Source: Gammaproteobacteria bacterium
Lineage (GTDB): Bacteria > Pseudomonadota > Gammaproteobacteria > Steroidobacterales > Steroidobacteraceae
Assembly: GCA_021773365.1 (NCBI GenBank)
Contig: JAJFKF010000107.1
Coordinates: 1 to 37,284 of the forward strand
Direction: 5' to 3'
DNA: 37,284 nt
Each line of letters starts with the position of its first letter. Position 1 is the stretch's first letter. This document shows, one piece after another, positions 1 through 10,600 of the stretch. The notes beneath the pieces were generated by a model that worked only from the letters and a program-made list of their open reading frames with translations, searched no databases and had not been told where the DNA came from. Position numbers and translations under genes: made by a program.

Positions 1-163
1 CTTTTCCCAAGGCCCCCAGGATGGGGTCTTACTGCCGGTCCCCGGAAATCCCTCCCCGACCCTGCTGCCTGCGCCCGGCAGATCCTCTGATTGCACTGAC
101 AACCCTGTGCATGAGCCCGCGTTCCTGTCCGCAGCGGGAGAGAAATCTGGTGAGCACGCCTTG
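1..163. other. Upstream region, no gene recognised
   Basis: No recognisable protein end is visible here. The frame used by fliH is open from the window edge, but the residues upstream of position 164 look non-coding, being rich in Pro and Ser with no FliG-like C-terminus. A frame-3 stop at 162-164 overlaps the fliH ATG as TGATG, but the peptide in that frame does not resemble FliG either. The end of fliG, the usual upstream neighbour, is therefore expected just outside the window. Confidence 0.4.
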
Positions 164-796
164 ATGGCCACCGAGGACGCACAGACCTGGCAGCCACCCG
201 ACGTGGATCATCAGTCCACGCAGGTCGTCGATAAAAAGGCTGCCTCCGGTCTTCTCACAGCCGGTGCGCTGGAAGACCTGCAGAAGGAGGCCTATCGCGA
301 GGCCTATGCGCAGGGACTGAAGGAAGGCATCGCCCAGGGTCAGGAGCGGCTCAAAATTCAGGTGGAGCGCTTCGCCGCCATGCTCGATGACATGGCCCGT
401 CCCTTCGAACAATTCGACGAGCAGGTGGAGAAGGAACTGGTGGCCTTGTCGGTGTCGCTGGCGCGGCAGATCGTGCGTCGCGAACTGCGCAGCGACCCCA
501 CCCAGGTCATTGCCATCATCCGCGATGCCATCAAGACGCTGCCGGTGGCCTCGCGCGAGGTGCGCGTCATCCTGCATCCGGAGGATGCCGCCATCGTGCG
601 CCAGCACCTGGCGCCCACGGAACGCGAGCGCGCCTGGACCATGGTCGAGGATCCGGTGATGGCGCGCGGCGGCTGCCAGGTGGTCAGCGCCAGTTCGCGC
701 GTTGATGCGCGTCTGGAAGCGCGTCTCGCGGCTTTTCTTACCGAGATGCTGGGTGAGGATCCGGCGGTGGATGCACCGGAGGCGACGAAGCCATGA
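164..796 (+). CDS. fliH: Flagellar export apparatus protein FliH
   Basis: FliH is the cytoplasmic stator of the flagellar type III export ATPase. It binds FliI and tethers it to the FliN/FlhA export gate. The product from the ATG at 164 is 210 aa. A tryptophan-containing N-terminal segment (QTWQPPD) matches the FliH tail that binds FliN and FlhA. A glycine-spaced helix follows (AYREAYAQGLKEGIAQGQE), the GxxxG-type repeat typical of FliH. The C-terminal half is the V-ATPase E-subunit-like FliI-binding domain. An in-frame ATG at 107 would add 19 unremarkable residues; I prefer 164 because the Trp motif then sits near the N-terminus, as in known FliH. No strong ribosome binding site decides it. 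The stop overlaps the fliI start as ATGA, so the two are translationally coupled. Confidence 0.9.
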   Translation: MATEDAQTWQPPDVDHQSTQVVDKKAASGLLTAGALEDLQKEAYREAYAQGLKEGIAQGQERLKIQVERFAAMLDDMARPFEQFDEQVEKELVALSVSLARQIVRRELRSDPTQVIAIIRDAIKTLPVASREVRVILHPEDAAIVRQHLAPTERERAWTMVEDPVMARGGCQVVSASSRVDARLEARLAAFLTEMLGEDPAVDAPEATKP

Positions 797-2151
797 CCGC
801 CACCGCGGAATCCAGGCAGCGGCGCAGCCGCTGGGCCGCGGGACTGGCCGCACAGCGCGAGCGGCTGCCGCAGGTGCGTGAGATGCCGGTGGAAGGCGTG
901 CTCAACCGCATGGTGGGCATGACGCTGGAAGCCGTCGGCTGCGAGGCCGCCGTTGGCGGCCGCTGCCTCATACACAATCACGACGGGCGCCGCATCGAAG
1001 CCGAGGTGGTCGGATTTTCCGGCGAGAAGCTGTACCTGATGCCCACCAGTCACGTGCGCGGCCTGATGCCCGGCGCCCGGGTCGTGCCCACGCGCGCGGC
1101 CAGCGAGGCGCGGGTGGACGAGAACGTGCTGGGGCGGGTGCTGGACGGCGCCGGCCGGCCGCTGGATAACCTCGGGCCCCTGGAGTGCGCCGATCACGTG
1201 CCCCTGCTCGGCGAGCCGCTCAATCCCCTGCAGCGCCGCGCGATTCGCGAGCCACTGGACGTAGGCGTGCGCTCGATCAATGGTTTGTTGAGCGTGGGCC
1301 GTGGCCAGCGCATCGGCCTGTTCGCCGGCAGCGGCGTGGGCAAGTCCGTCCTGCTCGGCATGATGACCCGCTACACCGACGCCGATGTCACCGTGGTGGG
1401 CCTGATCGGCGAGCGCGGTCGTGAGGTGCAGGAGTTCGTCAGCAACACGCTGGGGCCGGAAGGCATGCGCCGCGCCGTAGTCGTGGCCACACCCGCCGAC
1501 AACCCGCCGCTGATGCGCCTGCACGGCGCCTGGCTGGCCACCGCCATTGCCGAGTATTTCCGCGACCGCGGCATGAAGGTGCTGCTGTTGCTGGATTCCC
1601 TGACGCGCTTCGCGCAGGCGCAGCGTGAGATCGCACTGGCCATCGGCGAGCCGCCGGCCACCAAGGGCTATCCACCATCGGTGTTTGCCCGCCTGCCGCA
1701 GCTGGCCGAACGCGCCGGCAACAGCGATCGCGGCGAGGGTTCGATCACCGCCTTCTACACCGTGCTTACCGAAGGTGACGACCAGAACGACCCCATCGCC
1801 GATGCCGCCCGCGCCATTCTCGACGGGCACATCGTGCTGTCGCGCCAGCTGGCCGAGTCCGGTTTGTATCCGGCCATCGACGTCGAAGCGTCCATCAGCC
1901 GCGCCATGCATCAGATCTCCTCGCGCGAGCACCTGCAGCTGGCCTCACGCCTGCGTCAGCTTTACAGTACCTATCAGCAGAACCGTGATCTGATCAGCGT
2001 CGGCGCCTACCGCAAAGGCAGCGATGCGCGCATCGACGCGGCGGTGGAGTACTGGCCGCGCATCCAGGAATTTCTGCGCCAGGACATGGAGGAGCCGGTG
2101 AGCCTGGCGCGCAGCCACCAGCAACTGCAGGAATTGTTGAGCACAGGATGA
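793..2151 (+). CDS. fliI: Flagellar type III export ATPase FliI
   Basis: This is the 452-aa ATPase that powers unfolding and entry of flagellar substrates into the export channel. It is homologous to the F1 beta subunit and acts as a hexamer at the membrane base. The P-loop GSGVGKS is at residues 179-185, in the context LFAGSGVGKSVLLGMM. The Walker B strand VLLLLDSLTRFAQAQRE is near residue 261. It is followed by the family signature GEPPATKGYPPSVFARLPQL. Length and motifs are complete. It overlaps fliH by 4 bp and is followed by fliJ after 19 bp. Confidence 0.97.
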   Translation: MTATAESRQRRSRWAAGLAAQRERLPQVREMPVEGVLNRMVGMTLEAVGCEAAVGGRCLIHNHDGRRIEAEVVGFSGEKLYLMPTSHVRGLMPGARVVPTRAASEARVDENVLGRVLDGAGRPLDNLGPLECADHVPLLGEPLNPLQRRAIREPLDVGVRSINGLLSVGRGQRIGLFAGSGVGKSVLLGMMTRYTDADVTVVGLIGERGREVQEFVSNTLGPEGMRRAVVVATPADNPPLMRLHGAWLATAIAEYFRDRGMKVLLLLDSLTRFAQAQREIALAIGEPPATKGYPPSVFARLPQLAERAGNSDRGEGSITAFYTVLTEGDDQNDPIADAARAILDGHIVLSRQLAESGLYPAIDVEASISRAMHQISSREHLQLASRLRQLYSTYQQNRDLISVGAYRKGSDARIDAAVEYWPRIQEFLRQDMEEPVSLARSHQQLQELLSTG

Positions 2152-2170
2152 TTGATTGAGTGGGAGCACA

Positions 2171-2638
2171 ATGACCCGATCCGAACGCATGCAGCCCATC
2201 AAGGAACTGGCCCGCCATCGCGAGCGCGATGCCGGTTCAATAGTCTCCGCCGCCCAGCAGACGCTGCAGGAGCGTGAACAGCAGCTCGAGCAGCTCAAGC
2301 GTTATCGCGAGGAGTACGCCAGCGGCAGTGGCAGCCAGGTCGGCGCCGTGGACGGCATGCGCCTGCAGAACTACCGCGCCTTCGTGCAGCGCCTGAACGA
2401 CACCATCTCCCAGCAGGAGCAGGCCGTGCGCGTGGCGCGCGAGGACTACGAGAGCAAACGCGACGCCTGGCGGGTACGGCGCGTCGAGGCGCAGACCCTG
2501 GATCGCGCCATCGAAAAAATGCGCGGCCAGGAACGTCGCACCGAGGACCGGCGTGAACAGCACAGCATGGACGAGCAGTCCGCGGCGCAACGGCGCGTGC
2601 GCGAGCTGGCAGCGGAGAGCGGGACGTGGAAGGTGTAG
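2171..2638 (+). CDS. fliJ: Flagellar export chaperone/stalk FliJ
   Basis: FliJ is the coiled-coil central stalk of the FliI hexamer and recycles export chaperones. The 155-aa product is almost entirely charged helix rich in Gln, Arg and Glu (for example LQEREQQLEQLKRYREEY), as expected for a two-helix coiled coil, and length fits the family (about 147 aa). I chose the ATG at 2171 because GGGAG at 2162-2166 is a well-placed ribosome binding site. A TTG at 2156 would only add five residues. Sequence alone is weakly conserved in this family, so the call rests strongly on position after fliI. The next flagellar gene, fliK, is missing here and lies at 33795. Confidence 0.88.
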   Translation: MTRSERMQPIKELARHRERDAGSIVSAAQQTLQEREQQLEQLKRYREEYASGSGSQVGAVDGMRLQNYRAFVQRLNDTISQQEQAVRVAREDYESKRDAWRVRRVEAQTLDRAIEKMRGQERRTEDRREQHSMDEQSAAQRRVRELAAESGTWKV

Positions 2639-2794
2639 AGGAAAGCGCCGTACTGTGCAGGGCCGCTGGCCTGCGCATGCCCATCATTTCACTGGAAAAT
2701 CTCGCCCGGATGGGCTAAAACCTTCGCCCACCTGAGGGACGAATCAAGGGAGAAGAAGGCAGGGCTAGCGGAATGCCCGGTCTTTGCGATCCGC

Positions 2795-4389
<1,595 letters not shown>

Positions 4390-4393
<4 letters not shown>

Positions 4394-4752
4394 AAAGCAA
4401 GCGCCTGCCACAAATGGAGGCTGTGGCGGATTCTGACGCCTACCAAGGATTGCTCCGTGACCTCACGGCAGCCATTGCCCCGCTCCAGACGCTCCACCAG
4501 CAAGCGGTCGAGACCCTTGCCTCCACAATCCGTGACATCCTCCACAGCCGCAGCCGGGATACCCGCTTGATCGAACACACCTTCGATCATCTCCTGAACC
4601 ATGCCTGCATTCCGCAGGGGCTCGTCTGCTTCAAGTCTCTCTGCCGCTACTACTGGCAGATCAACCCCCAAGCTACCGCCAGCTACATCTTCGCCTATCG
4701 CGACATGTGGGGCTCTGACACGGACGACGACCAGGAGTCAGGCCATGAATAA
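4390..4752 (+). CDS. Small unknown protein inside the hsd operon
   Basis: This is a 120-aa protein that I do not recognise. It is predicted soluble, with no signal peptide or membrane segment. The first half is helical ([20 protein letters not shown]). The second half carries a Cys/aromatic-rich stretch ([19 protein letters not shown] and [10 protein letters not shown]) that looks like a conserved small helical domain. The C-terminus is acidic ([11 protein letters not shown]). It starts in an ATGA overlap with hsdM and its stop lies inside an ATGAATAA overlap with the hsdM remnant, so it is fully embedded in the translation chain between hsdM and hsdS. The tight coupling and codon use like its neighbours argue that it is a real gene. 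A role as a regulator or accessory subunit of the restriction system is only a guess from position. Confidence 0.75.
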
Positions 4753-4870
4753 CTCGTTCGTGGAAAAGATACCGTGCCTCGTCGTTGAGTCGCAGGTCCA
4801 GTTCGATGAGTCGACGAAACGGGAGCAGACCATCCAGGCAAACCTGAAGGAGTTTGGTTGTGGCGGGTGA
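4745..4870 (+). pseudogene. Duplicated 3' remnant of hsdM (41-codon reading frame)
   Basis: The frame from the ATG at 4745 encodes 41 residues. From VEKIPCLVVESQVQFDEST onward they align without gaps to the HsdM C-terminus ([19 protein letters not shown]). At DNA level 4756-4865 matches 4261-4370 at about two thirds of positions by my hand count (74 of 110). The remnant ends in TGA at 4868-4870, overlapping the hsdS GTG start by 11 bp, as a normal hsdM/hsdS junction would. The simplest reading is a former hsdM tail left in place when the small gene and another hsdM end were inserted. It may still be translated to couple hsdS to upstream ribosomes. Confidence 0.75.
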
Positions 4871-6188
4871 GCGGAGAAATCTACCGCTCGAAGATTGCAT
4901 GGCCGCAATCATCGACTATCGCGGAAAGACACCGGAGAAGACGCCTTTCGGCGTTCCACTCGTTACCGCGAAGGTTATCAAAAACGGGCGCATCCAACGC
5001 CCTGATGAATTCATAGCTGAATCCGACTTTGATGCGTGGATGCGGCGTGGAATGCCCAAGCGCGGCGACATTGTGATGACGACTGAGGCGCCGCTCGGCG
5101 AAGTTGCGCAACTTGACGGAGCGAGAGTCGCATTGGCACAGCGCGTCATCACGCTGCGTGGAAAGGCCGAGCTGCTCGACAACACGTTCCTAAAGTTCCT
5201 TCTACAATCAAGCGAAGTTCAGGAAGAACTTCGATCAAGGGGCACGGGTACAACGGTTGTTGGCATTCGGCAGAGTGAGCTTCGCAAAGTCAATCTCACG
5301 CTTCCACCCCTCGCCGAGCAAAAAGCCATCGCGGCGGTGCTCGGCGCACTGGACGACAAGATCGAGTTGAACCGGCGGATGAACGCGACGCTGGAGGCGA
5401 TGGCGCGGGCGCTGTTCCAGAGCTGGTTCGTGGATTCCGACCCCGTCCGCGCCAAACTCGACGGTCGCCTACCCGTTGGCCTTGATTCGGCCACCGCCGC
5501 TCTTTTTCCTGCGGCCTTCAAGGATTCGCAGGCCGGACATATCCCCAAAGACTGGACCATAGAGCCCGTGGGCGAAGTTGTCGATTGCGTTGGGGGTGGG
5601 ACGCCGAGCACTGCAGAGTCAAAGTATTGGGAAGGTGGCACGCACCACTGGACGACACCCAAGGATTTCTCCTCGCTGCAAGCGCCAATTCTCCTCAGTA
5701 CCGACCGCAAGCTAACCGACGCAGGTGTGGCCAAAATCTCATCTGGTCTACTTCCCGCAGGAACGCTCCTGCTGTCCTCTCGTGCCCCGGTTGGATATCT
5801 CGCCATAGCGTCCATGCCAGTTTCGATCAACCAGGGATTCATTGCGATGAAGTGCAACGAGCGAGCTTCAAACTTCTTTATGCTGAACTGGTGTCAGGCA
5901 AACATGACCGAGATCGAGAGCCGTGCCACCGGCACCACTTTCGCTGAAATCAGCAAGCAGAATTTCCGTCCCATTCCCGTTGTCCTGCCGCCAAAAGCAC
6001 TCATGGCTGCTTTTACTGCAAGAGTAGCTCCGCTTTACGCTCAAGTTACCGCTAACCTCCATCAGTCCCGCGCCCTCGCGACGCTGCGCGACGCGCTGCT
6101 GCCGAAGCTGCTAAGTGGGGAATTGAGCGTGACAGGGGCGACGCGTAAGCAGGGCGTGAAGGTTCGGGCCGGAGCGCCGAAGTCGTGA
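4860..6188 (+). CDS. hsdS: Type I restriction-modification specificity subunit HsdS
   Basis: HsdS selects the bipartite DNA target for the HsdM and HsdR subunits. From the GTG at 4860 the product is 442 aa. It has two target-recognition domains, about residues 5-150 and 215-365. Each ends in a conserved helical region; the central one reads LPPLAEQKAIAAVLGALDDK followed by ARALFQSWFVDSDPV, and the C-terminal one includes TLRDALLPKLLSGELSV. A TTG at 4854 in the same frame is a less attractive start. It overlaps the hsdM remnant by 11 bp and rhuM by 4 bp. The two recognition domains differ from each other, so the target should be asymmetric. The recognition sequence cannot be read from the protein. 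Confidence 0.95.
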   Translation: MAGERRNLPLEDCMAAIIDYRGKTPEKTPFGVPLVTAKVIKNGRIQRPDEFIAESDFDAWMRRGMPKRGDIVMTTEAPLGEVAQLDGARVALAQRVITLRGKAELLDNTFLKFLLQSSEVQEELRSRGTGTTVVGIRQSELRKVNLTLPPLAEQKAIAAVLGALDDKIELNRRMNATLEAMARALFQSWFVDSDPVRAKLDGRLPVGLDSATAALFPAAFKDSQAGHIPKDWTIEPVGEVVDCVGGGTPSTAESKYWEGGTHHWTTPKDFSSLQAPILLSTDRKLTDAGVAKISSGLLPAGTLLLSSRAPVGYLAIASMPVSINQGFIAMKCNERASNFFMLNWCQANMTEIESRATGTTFAEISKQNFRPIPVVLPPKALMAAFTARVAPLYAQVTANLHQSRALATLRDALLPKLLSGELSVTGATRKQGVKVRAGAPKS

Positions 6189-7225
6189 GTAAAGAATCTG
6201 TGCCTGATTCTGAAATGATCCTCTACCAGACCGAGGACGGTCATACGCGCATTCAGTGCCGGTTTGAGGAGGAAACGGTGTGGCTGTCGCAGGCGCTCAT
6301 TGCGGAGCTGTTCGAGAAGGATGTGCGCACGATCAACGAGCATCTGGTGAACATCTTCGATGAGGGCGAACTGGGCCGGGAGGCAACTATCCGGAAATTC
6401 CGGATAGTTCGATCGGAGGGCCGCCGGGAGGTGGCTCGGGAGATCGAGCACTACAACCTCGATGCGATTCTGGCCGTGGGATTTCGCGTTCGCAGCCATC
6501 GCGGTACGCAGTTCCGCCAGTGGGCCATCGGGCGCCTGAACGAGTACCTGGTCAAGGGCTTCACCATGGACGACGAGCGCCTGAAGAACCCGCCGGGCAA
6601 GGGCCATGTGGACTATTTCGATGAGCTGCTGGAGCGCATCCGCGACATCCGTGCGTCGGAGCGGCGGATGTACCTGCGGGTGCGGGACATTCTGGCGCTG
6701 TCGGCGGACTACGACGCCACGGAGTCCGATACCCAGGCATTCTTCCAGACTGTCCAGAACAAGCTGCATTTCGCCGCCACCGGCAGGACGGCCGCGGAGC
6801 TGATCGCCGAGCGGGCGGATGCCTCACAGCCGAACATGGGTCTGACGACGTGGCGCGGCGGCGTTGTGCGCAAGGGCGATGTGACCGTCGCCAAGAACTA
6901 CCTGCGCGGGGATGAGATCGAGCAGTTGAACCGGCTGGTGGTGATGTTCCTGGACTTCGCCGAGGATCAGGCCCGGCGGCGCAAACAGATCTTTCTGCGG
7001 AACTGGCTGGCGCGTCTGCATGATTTCCTCAACCTGAACGAACGCGAAATACTGCCCGACGCGGGCAAGGTCAGTCGCGAGGAGGCGCACCGTCTGGCGG
7101 AGCAGGAGTACGGGCATTTCGCCGCCCGCCGCCGCGCTGCTCTGGAAGCGCAAGGGGAGGTGGATTTGCTGGCGCTTCTCGACGCCGAGGTGAAGAAGCT
7201 GCCGGGGAACTCCCGGAAACAATAG
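6185..7225 (+). CDS. rhuM: RhuM family protein in the restriction operon
   Basis: This 346-aa protein belongs to the RhuM family, first named in a Salmonella pathogenicity island. Its biochemical role is not established. Family hallmarks are an N-terminal winged-helix-like segment ([20 protein letters not shown]), then [13 protein letters not shown] and the block [22 protein letters not shown], read here in parts. The C-terminal half is helical ([20 protein letters not shown]). No signal peptide or membrane segment is seen. The GTG start at 6185 overlaps the hsdS stop as GTGA, and hsdR begins 2 bp after its stop, so it is co-translated with the restriction subunits. RhuM-family genes are often found inside type I restriction operons. 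A nucleic-acid-binding role is plausible from the N-terminal fold but unproven. Confidence 0.88.
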   Translation: MSKESVPDSEMILYQTEDGHTRIQCRFEEETVWLSQALIAELFEKDVRTINEHLVNIFDEGELGREATIRKFRIVRSEGRREVAREIEHYNLDAILAVGFRVRSHRGTQFRQWAIGRLNEYLVKGFTMDDERLKNPPGKGHVDYFDELLERIRDIRASERRMYLRVRDILALSADYDATESDTQAFFQTVQNKLHFAATGRTAAELIAERADASQPNMGLTTWRGGVVRKGDVTVAKNYLRGDEIEQLNRLVVMFLDFAEDQARRRKQIFLRNWLARLHDFLNLNEREILPDAGKVSREEAHRLAEQEYGHFAARRRAALEAQGEVDLLALLDAEVKKLPGNSRKQ

Positions 7226-7227
7226 CC

Positions 7228-10200
7228 ATGACCCTCAACGAAGCCACCGTCGAAGACGCCACCCTGGAATGGTTCGGGGAACTGGGATACACGCTGGGGC
7301 ATGGGCCGGATCTGGCGCCTGGTGAACCGGCGGCGGAGCGGGATTCGTTTGCTGAGGTGGTGCTGGTCGGACGCCTGCGCGAGGCCATCCAGCGGTTGAA
7401 CCCGGCCATTCCCGAGGACGCGCGGGAGGAGGCGCTGCGCAAGGTGCTGCGGGTGGCGACGCCTTCGCTGGTGCAGACCAGCCGTGCCTTTCACCGCATG
7501 CTGCGCGACGGGGTGCCGGTGGAGTATCCGCGGCCTGACGGCAGCATCGCGGGCGACCATGTGCGGCTGGTGGATTTCGGCGATGTGTCTGCCAATGACT
7601 GGCTGGCGCTGAATCAGTTCGCGGTGAAGGAAGGCGCGCACAGCCGGCGGCCGGATATCGTGGTTTTCCTCAATGGATTGCCGCTGGGGCTGATCGAGCT
7701 GAAGAACGCGGCGGATGAGGACACGGATATCTGGGCGGCGCTGCGCCAACTGAAAACTTACCAGGCGCAGATCCCCAGCCTGCTGCAGTACAACGCCGCG
7801 CTGGTGATTTCCGATGGCGTGCAGGCCCGCATCGGCTCGCTGACCGCCAGCCAGGAATGGTTCAAGGTCTGGCGCACCATTGACGGGGAAGGCGATGCGC
7901 CGAAATCCGCGCCGGAGCTGCAAGTGCTGCTGCGCGGATTGTTCGAGCGGCGGCGGTTTCTCGAACTGCTCCAGCATTTCATCCTGTTCGAGGAGAATCC
8001 GGACAGCGGCGCGGTACACAAGATCATCGCCGGTTATCACCAGTTCCATGCGGTGAATGCGGCCGTGGAGGAAACGGTGCGCGCCAGCCTGCCGGCGTTG
8101 GCGGATGAGTTCGCCCAGGGCCTCAGTGTCCGGGATTCCGGCGGGATCTACTGGGGCGGCAGGGCGCAGGGCGGCAAGCCGGGCGACCGTCGCGCCGGTG
8201 TGGTGTGGCACACGCAGGGCAGCGGCAAGAGTTTTTCCATGCTGTTCTACGCCGCGCGTATCGTGCGCCATCCGGGGATGCACAATCCCACCCTGATCGT
8301 GCTCACCGACCGCAACGACCTGGACGATCAATTGTTCGGCCAGTTCCAGCGCTGCCACGACATCCTCGGTCAGATGCCGGTGCAGGCCAATACACGCGAG
8401 CGGCTGCGGGAGCTGCTGGCGGTGGCCAGCGGCGGGGTGGTGTTCACCACCATCCAGAAGTTTCTGCCGGAGGATGGCGAGCGGATGCCGCAGCTCAGTC
8501 CGCGCTCGAACATCGTGGTCATCGCCGATGAGGCCCATCGCAGCCAGTACGGGTTCCGCGCGAAGGTCAATTCGAAGACCGGCGCGATGTCCTATGGCTT
8601 CGCCAGCAATATCCGCTCCGCCGTGCCGAATGCCTCGTTCATCGGCTTCACCGGTACGCCGATAGAGAAGACTGATGCCAACACCCGGACGGTGTTTGGT
8701 GACTACATCAGTGTGTACGACATCCAGCGTGCCGTTGCGGACCAGGCGACGGTGCCGATCTACTACGAAAGCCGTGTGGCGAAGCTGGGCCTGAACGCGG
8801 CCGCGCTGCCCAAGCTGGATGAGGAGTTCGAGGAAATCACCGAGGGCGAGGAGGAATCGCGCAAGGAGAAGATCAAGACCCGGTGGGCCGCGCTGGAGGC
8901 GCTGGTGGGCGATCCGAAGCGGATTGCGATCATTGCGCAGGATATCGTGACGCACTTCGACAAGCGCGCGGAGGCCATGAATGGCAAGGCCATGATCGTC
9001 GGCATGAGCCGCCGGATCTGCGTGGATCTCTACGAGGCGCTGATCAGACTGCGCCCGGACTGGGCCAGCGCCAGTGACGACGACATCGAGACCGAAAAGG
9101 GCCGGGGCTGCGTGGTGAAAGTCATCATGACCGGCAGTGCCGCCGATGGCGCCGACTGGCAGCCGCATATCCGCAACAAGGATAAACGCCGCAAGCTCGC
9201 CAACCGGTTCAAGGACAGCAAGGACCCGTTTCGCATCGTGATAGTCCGCGACATGTGGTTGACCGGATTCGACGCGCCCTGCCTGCACACGATGTATGTC
9301 GACAAACCCATGCAGGGGCACGGACTGATGCAGGCCATCGCCCGCGTGAATCGGGTGTTCCGTGACAAACCCGGCGGACTGGTGGTGGATTACCTGGGTC
9401 TGGCTGATCAGCTGCGGCAGGCACTGGCCACGTACACGGAAAGCGGCGGCAGGGGAGACCCGACGCTGGATCCGGAGCAGGCCGTTGCGGTCATGCAGGA
9501 GAAGTATGGCATCGCCGCCCATATGTTCCATGGCTTCAGCTGGGACCTCTGGGCGAACGGCAAGCCCAGTGAGCGCCTGGCCCTGATTCCCGCCGGGCAG
9601 GAGCACATCCTGGCGCAGGAAAACGGCAAGAAACGTTTCGTGCAGGTGGTGGCAGAACTGTCGCATGCGTTTGCGTTGTGTTCGGCTAGCGATGAGGCCA
9701 CGGAAGTGCGCGACGATGTGAGCTTCTTCCAGGCCATCCAGGCGGCGTTGAGCAAGCAGACCTCCCGCAGCGGCAAGACGCCCGAGCAGATCGATGCGGC
9801 CGTGCGCCAGCTGGTCTCCAAAGCCATTGTCACGGACGGCCAGGTGATCGACGTTTTCGCCGCCGCCGGCCTGTCGAAACCGGATATCAGCATTCTCGAT
9901 GACCGCTTCCTGGCCGAAGTGCGCGGCCTGCAACACAAGAACGTGGCGGTTGAATTGCTGGAAAAGTTGCTCAAGGATGAACTCAAGCTCCGTTCCAGAC
10001 GCAACCTGGTTCAGTCGCAGCTGTTCTCCGAGAAACTCAAGCGCACCCTGAACGCGTACCACAACCGCGCCATCTCCACCCACGAGGTCCTCGATCAGCT
10101 GATTCACGTGGCCAGGGACGTGAATGCCGCGACTCGCCGTGGTGAGAAGCTTGGCCTCACCGACGACGAAGTCGCCTTCTACGACGCGCTGGCGACAAAC

Positions 10201-10443
10201 GATTCCGCAGTCAAGGTGATGGGCGATGCACAGTTGAAGGTGATTGCGACGGAGCTCATTACCCAGGTGCGCAGGAGCGTCTCAACCGATTGGGCGCTGC
10301 GCGAAAGCGCCCGCGCGAGAATTCGCGTGATGGTGAGGCGCATCCTGAAGAAATACGGCTACCCGCCGGACCTGCAGGACGAAGCGGTGAAAACCGTTCT
10401 GGCCCAGGCTGCGCTGCTGTCTGCCGAATGGGCCGCGGAGTAG
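7228..10443 (+). CDS. hsdR: Type I restriction endonuclease subunit HsdR
   Basis: This is the 1071-aa motor and nuclease subunit: ATP-driven DNA translocation followed by cleavage at a distance from the HsdS target. The N-terminal PD-(D/E)xK nuclease has Asp143 (RRPDIVVF) and Glu157-x-Lys159 (GLIELKN). The helicase P-loop is GSGKS at 331-335 ([13 protein letters not shown]) and the DEAH box is at 434-437 ([12 protein letters not shown]). Motif III is [13 protein letters not shown]. The C-terminal motor signature includes [19 protein letters not shown] and [14 protein letters not shown] helical C-terminal domain follows. Length is typical and all catalytic residues are present, so the enzyme looks active. 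It is the last gene of the operon; no clear terminator is visible after it. Confidence 0.97.
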   Translation: MTLNEATVEDATLEWFGELGYTLGHGPDLAPGEPAAERDSFAEVVLVGRLREAIQRLNPAIPEDAREEALRKVLRVATPSLVQTSRAFHRMLRDGVPVEYPRPDGSIAGDHVRLVDFGDVSANDWLALNQFAVKEGAHSRRPDIVVFLNGLPLGLIELKNAADEDTDIWAALRQLKTYQAQIPSLLQYNAALVISDGVQARIGSLTASQEWFKVWRTIDGEGDAPKSAPELQVLLRGLFERRRFLELLQHFILFEENPDSGAVHKIIAGYHQFHAVNAAVEETVRASLPALADEFAQGLSVRDSGGIYWGGRAQGGKPGDRRAGVVWHTQGSGKSFSMLFYAARIVRHPGMHNPTLIVLTDRNDLDDQLFGQFQRCHDILGQMPVQANTRERLRELLAVASGGVVFTTIQKFLPEDGERMPQLSPRSNIVVIADEAHRSQYGFRAKVNSKTGAMSYGFASNIRSAVPNASFIGFTGTPIEKTDANTRTVFGDYISVYDIQRAVADQATVPIYYESRVAKLGLNAAALPKLDEEFEEITEGEEESRKEKIKTRWAALEALVGDPKRIAIIAQDIVTHFDKRAEAMNGKAMIVGMSRRICVDLYEALIRLRPDWASASDDDIETEKGRGCVVKVIMTGSAADGADWQPHIRNKDKRRKLANRFKDSKDPFRIVIVRDMWLTGFDAPCLHTMYVDKPMQGHGLMQAIARVNRVFRDKPGGLVVDYLGLADQLRQALATYTESGGRGDPTLDPEQAVAVMQEKYGIAAHMFHGFSWDLWANGKPSERLALIPAGQEHILAQENGKKRFVQVVAELSHAFALCSASDEATEVRDDVSFFQAIQAALSKQTSRSGKTPEQIDAAVRQLVSKAIVTDGQVIDVFAAAGLSKPDISILDDRFLAEVRGLQHKNVAVELLEKLLKDELKLRSRRNLVQSQLFSEKLKRTLNAYHNRAISTHEVLDQLIHVARDVNAATRRGEKLGLTDDEVAFYDALATNDSAVKVMGDAQLKVIATELITQVRRSVSTDWALRESARARIRVMVRRILKKYGYPPDLQDEAVKTVLAQAALLSAEWAAE

Positions 10444-10600
10444 TTCTGTAGCTGTAGCGAGCAGGCGTCATACGGAGGTGATGCAGCCCCACTGATGACT
10501 GCGGCATTCACGCGGTATGAACCCGGAGCTGTCTGCAGTAAGCTGAGCCACGTTGACCCGGTGCTAATTCCCGGTGGTGATCCAGGAGCCGCAGCAGATC

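Noticed and set aside
358-1932. A 524-codon minus-strand frame opposite fliH/fliI
   Set aside because: It is antisense to the conserved FliI ATPase and shows no family motif or plausible ribosome binding site.
2657-2674. Imperfect hairpin after fliJ (GCAGG and CCTGC arms with a bulge) as a terminator
   Set aside because: The stem is short and bulged and no T tract follows, so support is too weak.
6967-10107. A 1046-codon open frame on the minus strand opposite hsdR
   Set aside because: It is a high-GC shadow frame. hsdR on the plus strand has all catalytic motifs, while the antisense product is His/Arg/Gly-rich with no recognisable domain.
10444-10600. Possible small gene between hsdR and the aminotransferase
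   Set aside because: The open frame from 10495 runs into the aminotransferase in another frame and has no ribosome binding site or recognisable sequence.
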